The translations under genes were made by a program, and so were the position numbers. Below are positions 10,179 to 16,045 of a stretch of DNA of 54,014 nt, piece by piece. This DNA is from Pseudomonadota bacterium (GTDB lineage: Bacteria > Pseudomonadota > Gammaproteobacteria > Thiotrichales > Thiotrichaceae). Location of the stretch: positions 1 through 54,014 of the forward strand of contig PDPG01000053.1 of assembly GCA_002747455.1 (NCBI GenBank), read 5' to 3'. The notes under the pieces were generated by a model. It searched no databases and was not told the DNA's origin. It worked only from the letters and a program-made list of their open reading frames with translations. The number at the start of each line of letters is the position of its first letter. Positions within the stretch are counted from its first letter, which is position 1.

Positions 10179-11366
10179 ATGTCACAAGCATTGTTCGGCA
10201 ACTTATCGACTGAAGCGTTTCTCAAACAGCACTGGCAGCAGAAACCTTTGCTAGTCAGGGGGGCGTTTCAGCGTCCAGCATTAAGCTTTGACCCCGGTGA
10301 GTTGGCTGGTTTGGCCTGTGACACAGAAGCACCTGCGCGCCTTGTTATCGAACATGGTGAAAAGCCATGGCAGCTCAAGCAAGGCCCATTTCAGGAAAGT
10401 GACTTCACATCGCTGCCTGAAACAAACTGGACATTGCTGATTAATGATATTGAGACCTATTACCCTGAACTCACTGAATTTATCGAGCCCTTTCGCTTCA
10501 TTCCTGACTGGCGCATTGATGACTTGATGGTTAGCTACGCAGCAGACCAAGGCTCTGTCGGGCCGCACGTTGATGATTATGACGTATTCCTGATCCAGTT
10601 AGATGGCACCAGAAGATGGTCAATTGATGAGAACCCCGATTTTGACAGCACGCCTATCGAAGGCCCTGAGCTTAAAATTCTGGAGAACTTTTCTGCCACC
10701 AACAGTTGGGATCTCAACCCCGGCGACATGCTTTATTTACCACCAAACTTGCCGCACTACGGAGTCGCTCAGGGAGAGTGCATGACACTCTCTGTCGGAT
10801 TCAGAGCGCCCTCCAGTGGCGAGTTGATTCAGGCATGGCTGGATGATATTGGGGATACTGCGGCTTTCCAGACCCGTTTTCGTGATCCACAACGGCCATT
10901 GCAAAACAAACCTGGCCAGATTAGCAAACAGGATCTAACACGCCTGCGTGAGCTGCTTATTGAGGGGATTAACAAATCATCTGGTGATTTAGATAGCTGG
11001 CTGGGTAAATATCTCACCGAAAATAAGCGCCCAGACCCAGTGCTGCTGGAGGAGATATCAGAGCAGTTTGCATCCGCATATACCGAAGGCAAAGATTATC
11101 AACGCTTCCCCTGCGCAAGGTTTGCCTATACACAAAGTGATCATCAAATTCAACTGTTCGTCGGAGGGTTGCAGTATCCGATGGACGTGAAATATCTACC
11201 TGCCGTAGAATACTTGTGCAGCGAGCGAGTATATAAAGCTTCTGCACTAGCCACATGGTGTAGCGATACACCCGTCCGTGAGCTGATTGATACGCTAATA
11301 AAAAATAATAATATAGTATTAATGGAGCCCCCCCCATGCGATTACCATCAGGAGCATTACTGCTAA
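10179..11366 (+). CDS. roxA: Ribosomal protein L16 arginine hydroxylase (YcfD/RoxA)
   Basis: A 395-residue JmjC-type 2-oxoglutarate and Fe(II) dioxygenase. The iron ligands are visible: H130 and D132 in GPHVDDYD, and H193 in NLPHYG. The N-terminus (LFGNLSTEAFLKQHWQQKPL) and GFRAPSSGEL match YcfD, which hydroxylates an arginine of ribosomal protein L16. The last 12 residues are produced by reading through a run of eight C bases (11328-11335) into the next gene, so the C-terminus looks untidy and may vary. It lies 9 bp after purB and overlaps the DUF1287 gene by 31 bp. Confidence 0.9.
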   Translation: MSQALFGNLSTEAFLKQHWQQKPLLVRGAFQRPALSFDPGELAGLACDTEAPARLVIEHGEKPWQLKQGPFQESDFTSLPETNWTLLINDIETYYPELTEFIEPFRFIPDWRIDDLMVSYAADQGSVGPHVDDYDVFLIQLDGTRRWSIDENPDFDSTPIEGPELKILENFSATNSWDLNPGDMLYLPPNLPHYGVAQGECMTLSVGFRAPSSGELIQAWLDDIGDTAAFQTRFRDPQRPLQNKPGQISKQDLTRLRELLIEGINKSSGDLDSWLGKYLTENKRPDPVLLEEISEQFASAYTEGKDYQRFPCARFAYTQSDHQIQLFVGGLQYPMDVKYLPAVEYLCSERVYKASALATWCSDTPVRELIDTLIKNNNIVLMEPPPCDYHQEHYC

Positions 11367-11968
11367 GCGCCCATCTACTTTCTGGTTTATTCAATACCGC
11401 CTCAGCAAACCCTTACCTTGCACAGGCACTCGTAGCCGCTGCCGACGAAAGAACAAGACACTCAGTCACCTACGATGGCAGTTATCAAAAAATAGGATTC
11501 CCCTGGGGGGATGTGGCAGACAATATCGGTGTTTGCAGTGATGTTGTTATTCGTGCTTACCGTAAGCTCGGGATCGACCTCCAGCACCTTGTCAACCATG
11601 ATATGACACGGAATTTTTATGCCTACCCTAGCTACAGTCACTGGAAACTTACCCAGCCCGATCCAAACATTGACCATCGGCGTGTGTTAAACCTTCAGGT
11701 CTTCTTTTCCCGTGCAGGCCAGAACCTGCCCATCACCTACCAGACTCAAGACTACAGGCCTGGCGACATTGTTACTTGGGATATTCGACCCGGCATGCCT
11801 CACATTGGTATTGTTTCAGACAAATTAGCCACCGACGGCCTCACCCCACTTATCATTCATAATATAGGAAAAGGCCCAACCTACGAAAATTCACTATTTT
11901 CAATGAAAATAACGGGGCATTTCAGATACTATCCCACGACTAATCACCACTATTCGGTCAATGGCTAA
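11336..11968 (+). CDS. Secreted DUF1287 (YijF-like) protein
   Basis: A 210-residue protein with a signal peptide (residues 1 to about 24, ending NTASANP) and a DUF1287 domain. The domain fits a permuted NlpC/P60-like papain fold: Cys67 in IGVCSDVVIRAY, His156 in PHIGIVSD and His175 in IIHNIG could form the catalytic set. Cell-wall or peptide amidase activity in the periplasm is a reasonable guess, not known. GGAG at 11324-11327 lies 8 bases before the ATG, and the spacer between them is entirely C. It overlaps roxA by 31 bp in another frame. Confidence 0.85.
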   Translation: MRLPSGALLLSAHLLSGLFNTASANPYLAQALVAAADERTRHSVTYDGSYQKIGFPWGDVADNIGVCSDVVIRAYRKLGIDLQHLVNHDMTRNFYAYPSYSHWKLTQPDPNIDHRRVLNLQVFFSRAGQNLPITYQTQDYRPGDIVTWDIRPGMPHIGIVSDKLATDGLTPLIIHNIGKGPTYENSLFSMKITGHFRYYPTTNHHYSVNG

Positions 11969-11987
11969 GCTATATTTTAGCCCATAC

Positions 11988-12021
11988 ATTCAGCTTATAT
12001 TCAGAATAAAAAACCGATAAT
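11988..12021 (+). promoter_or_regulatory. Candidate PhoP-type direct repeat with -10 box
   Basis: ATTCAG is repeated exactly with a 5-bp gap (11988-11993 and 11999-12004), the 11-bp period typical of OmpR/PhoP-family operators. A GATAAT at 12016-12021 starts 11 bp after the second half-site, the spacing seen at classical PhoP-activated promoters. Since the downstream operon encodes a PhoP-like regulator, this may be its autoregulatory site. The arrangement is seen directly; the assignment is inference. Confidence 0.45.
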
Positions 12022-12027
12022 CACTCC

Positions 12028-12277
12028 GCGATGGGGCTATTAAATTCTGAATTGAGTACCCTTATGAATTACTCAGGGTCTGCCAGTTACTGACGATCCA
12101 GTGAATTATATTCATCGCTAACATAGTGCGATAGAGGTTTCGCACCAGGGGCAACCGTAAGTACAGAAAGCTTACACAATGGACTCGTGCAGCCGTGTTT
12201 TCGCGGCTGAACTGCTTTCTGGAAAAGACAACTTCTTCAACTCTTGCCAACAACGAGTGCAAATTCTGAAGTTTTTT
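12028..12277 (+). ncRNA. Candidate structured leader RNA or small RNA ending in a terminator-like hairpin
   Basis: The 250 bases before the PepSY gene contain several perfect inverted repeats. GTGCGA/TCGCAC pair at 12126-12131 and 12140-12145 (8-base loop). CAGAAAGC/GCTTTCTG pair at 12164-12171 and 12214-12221 and enclose a second stem, CAGCCG/CGGCTG, at 12190-12195 and 12204-12209. Last, AACTTC/GAAGTT at 12230-12235 and 12268-12273, with an inner ACTC/GAGT stem, runs straight into six T bases (12272-12277). The ribosome site GGGGA and the ATG follow at once. This is the layout of a riboswitch or attenuator, or of a small RNA with its own terminator. I matched it to no known class. The 5' end is estimated from the -10 box at 12016. 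Confidence 0.45.
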
Positions 12278-12291
12278 ATTGGGGACAATTA

Positions 12292-12600
12292 ATGGGCATT
12301 ATCCACTCTGCCATTCCGAAACTAAATGTCGGCATAGTCGCGCTGACAACGACCCTCGTGTTATTGACTGATGCTGTCGCAGGGTCAAGCACTATCTTTG
12401 AAAAACTCAAGCGAGCCGAGCCCGGCAGACCTGTCAGCTCCCTCCAGGTCGTCAACTTCGTTAAAACTAAATACGCCAATAAAGGCAAGGGTATCGGGCT
12501 TCATAAATACCCACAAAAAGACTTTCCGGATTGCTATGTCGTCAAACTGATGGATAACGAAGGCGTCATCACGATTCTAAAAATTAATTGCAAAAAATAA
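12292..12600 (+). CDS. Exported PepSY-like protein
   Basis: A 102-residue protein with a signal peptide of about 30 residues (hydrophobic IVALTTTLVLLTDAVAGSS) followed by one PepSY-like unit: SLQVVNFVKTKYANKGKGIGL and CYVVKLMDNEGVITILKINC. PepSY proteins of this size are often encoded beside PhoPQ-like systems and are thought to act in the periplasm on signalling or proteases. I chose the ATG at 12292 because GGGGA precedes it; the frame is open further up to 12244 but that part is inside the terminator-like hairpin. The two late cysteines (CYVV and NCKK) could form a disulfide. The response regulator gene follows after 109 bp. Confidence 0.75.
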   Translation: MGIIHSAIPKLNVGIVALTTTLVLLTDAVAGSSTIFEKLKRAEPGRPVSSLQVVNFVKTKYANKGKGIGLHKYPQKDFPDCYVVKLMDNEGVITILKINCKK

Positions 12601-12709
12601 TGTCATTTTTTACACATTATGCTGGCTTTAGATTGGCTTTATAACTATATTAAGAAACCGAGCTGCGTGCGCGACTGCAATCAATAAATTAACAAAATCA
12701 GAGGTAGCA

Positions 12710-13393
12710 ATGAGAGCGCTAATCATCGAAGACAATACGGAAATCCGTGAAGACCTCATTCGGGTACTCAAGAACGCTGGCTTTGTAGTCGATGCTGCCG
12801 CAGATGGATCACAGGGGCTTTATTATGCCCTTGAGTATCCGATTGATATCGCCGTTATCGACCTTGGCTTGCCCGAGGTCAGTGGGATGGATATAATCAA
12901 GAACATCCGCACCAAGAACCTTGATTACCCCATTTTGATTCTAACCGCCCGCAATCGCTGGCAGGATAGGGTCGAGGGTCTTGAGGCGGGTGCAGACGAC
13001 TACCTCGACAAACCCTGTCACAACGAAGAGTTACTCGCGAGGCTGCGTGCGCTTTTGCGAAGAACGGGTCGATGGGCGCAGACTGAGTTTGCCTGTGGGC
13101 CGATCCGCTTAAATACATCGGAGCAACGTGTCTATCTGGATAATGAGGAAGTGTCACTCACTGCTTATGAGTACAAAGTACTTCAACACTTGATGCTGCA
13201 CGCCGGTGAGGTTATATCCAAGACTGACCTAACGGAAAGCATGTATGATGATGACTCTGACAGGGACAGTAATGTAATAGAGGTTTTCATTCGACGCCTG
13301 CGAATGAAGCTGGATAAGAACAACACGCTAAGCCCTATTGAGACATTGCGAGGGAGGGGCTATCGGTTTACGTTACCGAGGAACAACCAATAA
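12710..13393 (+). CDS. PhoP-like OmpR-family response regulator
   Basis: A 227-residue regulator. The receiver domain (1-115) has the acidic pair E7/D8, phosphoacceptor D51 in VIDLGLPEVSG, T79 and K101. The winged-helix DNA-binding domain covers about 128-224 and ends RGRGYRF. The stretch LTARNRWQDRVEGLEAGADDY closely resembles PhoP of enteric bacteria. An oddity is KPC after the conserved Lys101 where KPF is usual. The sensor kinase gene follows 11 bp downstream, so the pair forms a two-component system, with the PepSY gene upstream as likely part of the same unit. Confidence 0.92.
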   Translation: MRALIIEDNTEIREDLIRVLKNAGFVVDAAADGSQGLYYALEYPIDIAVIDLGLPEVSGMDIIKNIRTKNLDYPILILTARNRWQDRVEGLEAGADDYLDKPCHNEELLARLRALLRRTGRWAQTEFACGPIRLNTSEQRVYLDNEEVSLTAYEYKVLQHLMLHAGEVISKTDLTESMYDDDSDRDSNVIEVFIRRLRMKLDKNNTLSPIETLRGRGYRFTLPRNNQ

Positions 13394-13404
13394 TGTAGGA
13401 ATAC

Positions 13405-14934
13405 ATGGAAGATACCAAACTTGCGGCAGCTAAGAATACCAAAAAGCCAATATTCTCTGGCCTTATTAACTCTCTCAGATGGCGCCAGCTGATCTCTTCC
13501 CTGGTGATCGTTGCCACCGGTATCGCCGGTACGGGTGCAGTTTATTATTATTTTAAGAATCAAGCAGTTCTTGACGCTCAAAGCCTTGAGATGGAGAGAG
13601 ATGCTTATAAAATACTGAGCTCAATTGAACTCAGCACTAACAGAAAAGTCATCGTACTGGGCGATTATGTTGATGAGGAAGTGTTTGGCGAGTATCTAAA
13701 GTCTCGTGGCTTCACGCAGCTAATGGCCGAAAGAGGTATTACCTATAATGCCTACATTCAGGAGGTAGGTGGGGAGGGTGGAATTGCCTGGTCACACCTT
13801 CACCCCAACGAAACCCAGTTAAATCAAGCATCGCCTTATACAACCTGGAAACAGAGAACTTTTCCAACCTTCCTGATTACCCCTCCTCTGGAATCAGACA
13901 CTCCTTTCATCGGCATGCTAAAACCAAGCACCGCCGCAGGGCGAAACCCAAGTAGCCAGTACAGCCGGTATAAAAATACCGAATTCACCGTATACGCAAA
14001 GCGATTCAGCCTAGAGGATCGTCTTTTTCAAATCATTTTGGCAAAATCCACAGAGGGTTTTGAAAAAGATAGACAAGAACTCGCCCGCAGTATTCAGGCA
14101 CTGACCCTGCTCTCTACCCTGCTTGTATTAATTGCACAGCTTGTAGGCAGTTACATTGTGCTCTCGCCCATCAGAAAAATTGAAAATGAGATCAAACTTA
14201 TTGAAGCAGGCGAAAAAGACCTCATTGAGCACGAGTACCCAAGTGAAATAAACCCAGTTAAAAGCGCAATCAACACCCTGATTCACGCCGAAAAAGGACA
14301 AAAAAAGCGCTATCGCGATGCCCTAGACAATCTCGCTCACGCTCTGAAAACCCCACTAGCGGCATTACAAAGCTCATCCGCCCGATCTGAGAATGGCGAA
14401 AATGTCAACCAAGCATACGTCGATGAGCAGATTCAACGTATGAATGACATCGTTGCCTACCAACTTCGCAGGGCAGTCGTGAGCGACCACAACGCGATCG
14501 TAAAATTAGAACACCTTAGACCCATTGTTTTCCGCCTGCGCGAGTCACTGCTGAAAGTGTATTACGACAAGCAGTTCACCCTCAATATTAATATTGATGA
14601 GTACGCCCGCTGCCGAGTGGATTATGATGACTTAATGGAAGTCTTTGGAAACTTACTGAATAACGCCTGCCGTTTCTGCGAGTCAAAAATTGAAGTCACA
14701 GCCACTCAGGATGTAGACTTTTTGGTAGTCAACATTGATGATGATGGAATGGGGTTCCCCGATAACAACCCTTCCCAACTACTAAAGCGCGGCATGCGCG
14801 CAGACAGCAAAACAGAGGGGCAAGGCATAGGGCTTGCCGTAAGTGCTGAGATTATTGAGAATGCGGGCGGAAAAATCACCCTGCTTATGTCGCCTTTTAT
14901 CGGGGCAAGAGTAAGACTTCACCTACCGGTATAG
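13405..14934 (+). CDS. PhoQ-like sensor histidine kinase
   Basis: A 509-residue inner-membrane kinase. A cytoplasmic N-terminus leads to a first transmembrane helix at about 33-52, a periplasmic sensor region of about 180 residues, and a second helix near 230-255 followed by a HAMP-like linker. The phosphoacceptor is H312 in NLAHALKTPLAAL. The ATPase part has the N box GNLLNNACRFC, the G1 box DDDGMGF and the G2 box GQGIGLAVS. The H-box wording and gene order match PhoQ-like kinases. The periplasmic part is not acidic in an obvious cluster, so Mg2+ sensing should not be assumed. It pairs with the regulator 11 bp upstream. Confidence 0.9.
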   Translation: MEDTKLAAAKNTKKPIFSGLINSLRWRQLISSLVIVATGIAGTGAVYYYFKNQAVLDAQSLEMERDAYKILSSIELSTNRKVIVLGDYVDEEVFGEYLKSRGFTQLMAERGITYNAYIQEVGGEGGIAWSHLHPNETQLNQASPYTTWKQRTFPTFLITPPLESDTPFIGMLKPSTAAGRNPSSQYSRYKNTEFTVYAKRFSLEDRLFQIILAKSTEGFEKDRQELARSIQALTLLSTLLVLIAQLVGSYIVLSPIRKIENEIKLIEAGEKDLIEHEYPSEINPVKSAINTLIHAEKGQKKRYRDALDNLAHALKTPLAALQSSSARSENGENVNQAYVDEQIQRMNDIVAYQLRRAVVSDHNAIVKLEHLRPIVFRLRESLLKVYYDKQFTLNINIDEYARCRVDYDDLMEVFGNLLNNACRFCESKIEVTATQDVDFLVVNIDDDGMGFPDNNPSQLLKRGMRADSKTEGQGIGLAVSAEIIENAGGKITLLMSPFIGARVRLHLPV

Positions 14935-15017
14935 CCTCCACCCGGAAGCGCTAATCAAAATCACAGAAATTACGTGAAGAAGAATATAAAAAAGGAAAGA
15001 GAAGGCTCGGAATAGCA

Positions 15018-15092
15018 TGGCGTCCCCACGGGGATTCGAACCCCGATTACCGCCGTGAAAGGGCGATGTCCTAACCATTAGACGATAGGGAC
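15018..15092 (-). tRNA. tRNA-Glu(UUC), copy 1
   Basis: Read on the minus strand this folds as a full cloverleaf with anticodon loop CUUUCAC, T-arm GGUUCGAAUCC and an encoded GCCA end. It has a U-G wobble at acceptor pair 6-67, unlike the three other copies, and a U-G at the top of the anticodon stem. It is the last gene of the tRNA operon. Confidence 0.96.
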
Positions 15093-15117
15093 TCATATTG
15101 TAATACCGTGTTTGACA

Positions 15118-15192
15118 TGGCGTCCCCACGGGGATTCGAACCCCGATTACCGCCGTGAAAGGGCGATGTCCTAACCGTTAGACGATGGGGAC
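15118..15192 (-). tRNA. tRNA-Glu(UUC), copy 2
   Basis: A 75-base minus-strand tRNA gene, identical to copy 4 as far as read and with encoded GCCA. The anticodon UUC sits in the loop CUUUCAC; the first anticodon-stem pair is U-G. Confidence 0.96.
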
Positions 15193-15212
15193 TATGTCAA
15201 CTTGCTATCTGA

Positions 15213-15288
15213 TGGCGTCCCCACGGGGACTCGAACCCCGGTTACCGCCGTGAAAGGGCGGTGTCCTAGGCCACTAGACGATGGGGAC
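15213..15288 (-). tRNA. tRNA-Glu(UUC), copy 3, divergent
   Basis: A 76-base tRNA-Glu gene that differs from its neighbours: the D-loop is UAGUGGCCUAGGA, one base longer, the anticodon stem has a full C-G pair at 27-43, and the T-arm reads GGUUCGAGUCC. It resembles the E. coli gene more than copies 1, 2 and 4 do. This suggests that the other three arose by recent duplication or homogenisation. Confidence 0.96.
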
Positions 15289-15327
15289 ATCAGATCAACT
15301 TGTAAATGGAAAGAAATTCGACTGTAT

Positions 15328-15402
15328 TGGCGTCCCCACGGGGATTCGAACCCCGATTACCGCCGTGAAAGGGCGATGTCCTAACCGTTAGACGATGGGG
15401 AC
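15328..15402 (-). tRNA. tRNA-Glu(UUC), copy 4
   Basis: A 75-base minus-strand tRNA gene with encoded GCCA, the same as copy 2 as read. Its 5' end lies only 14 bases after the stop codon of the small membrane protein gene, so it must be released from an RNA that also carries that coding sequence unless a promoter lies inside the gene. Confidence 0.96.
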
Positions 15403-15416
15403 ACTGAAACAGTCAA

Positions 15417-15635
15417 TTACAACGAATCGTCGAATTTCCTTCTTTTTTCGGGTGAGCTCATCAATGTTGCGGTAAACCCTGCAAATCCAACCATAAAACC
15501 GATTGGAACGATCATTAAAAAGAACTTCGCCCAGTCATCAACGCCTTTAAACATCAACCCGAAGCCGGCGATTAAACCAACAACAGTTAAAATAAAACCT
15601 AAGATGACTAAATAACGGCCTATTTTTAAAGCCAT
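15417..15635 (-). CDS. Small two-helix membrane protein inside a tRNA operon
   Basis: A 72-residue protein with two hydrophobic helices, about 8-29 and 38-60, joined by KGVDDWAK and ending in a charged tail (SSPEKRRKFDDSL). I do not recognise a family. The coding pattern looks real: no competing frame, full use of the gap between tRNA genes, and a GAAGA ribosome site. That site lies in the loop of a perfect hairpin, AATTGAT/ATCAATT (15636-15642 and 15650-15656), placed directly before the ATG, so translation may depend on RNA folding or tRNA processing. It is flanked by tRNA-Ala upstream (37 bases) and tRNA-Glu downstream (14 bases). Confidence 0.7.
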   Translation of the reverse strand: MALKIGRYLVILGFILTVVGLIAGFGLMFKGVDDWAKFFLMIVPIGFMVGFAGFTATLMSSPEKRRKFDDSL

Positions 15636-15672
15636 AATTGATTCTTCATATCAATTAAAAATCAGCAGTATA

Positions 15673-15748
15673 TGGTGGAGCTAAGCGGGATCGAACCGCT
15701 GACCTCTGCAATGCCATTGCAGCGCTCTCCCAGCTGAGCTATAGCCCC
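15673..15748 (-). tRNA. tRNA-Ala(GGC)
   Basis: A 76-base minus-strand tRNA gene starting GGGGCUAUAGCUCAGCUGGG, with anticodon stem CUGCA/UGCAG around loop AUGGCAU and an encoded ACCA end. It is nearly the same as E. coli tRNA-Ala(GGC). It is the first gene of the tRNA operon and has a clear promoter upstream. Confidence 0.97.
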
Positions 15749-15767
15749 AACTACCGAAGAAGCGCGA

Positions 15768-15796
15768 ATTCTGAGGCATTGTGACTCCTCTGTCAA
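15768..15796 (-). promoter_or_regulatory. Promoter of the tRNA-Ala operon
   Basis: On the minus strand a perfect TTGACA (15791-15796) is followed after 17 bp by CAGAAT (15768-15773). The bases just after it (TCGCGCTTC) are GC-rich, as in stable-RNA promoters under stringent control. It would drive tRNA-Ala, the small membrane protein gene and, if no terminator intervenes, the four tRNA-Glu genes. Confidence 0.7.
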
Positions 15797-16045
15797 GTTG
15801 ATTTTTGCAAAACAGTCCGCCCACCCTACAGGCCATCACTCAGTGCCCACCAAACAAGGTATGGCACATGACTCTGCCTCACCACTAGTCTGAAAGAAAG
15901 GGACAGCCCCCGCATAATTGATATACTCAAAGCAGAATAATAATAACAAAGGGCCAAATAGGTTAAATATACGGATACGCGATCTCCCGAAAAATACCGT
16001 ATTTCGTTCCCTGATCTACTGCCCCATCTTGCTTGGTAAATAACA

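Noticed and set aside
12126..12221. Lysine or c-di-GMP-I riboswitch
   Set aside because: ATAGAGGT and CAGGGGCAACC recall parts of these classes, but the remaining core bases and helix order do not fit either one.
12062..12262. 66-codon frame on the minus strand
   Set aside because: It lies exactly over the paired stems of the leader candidate, has no ribosome site and its product lacks protein-like composition.
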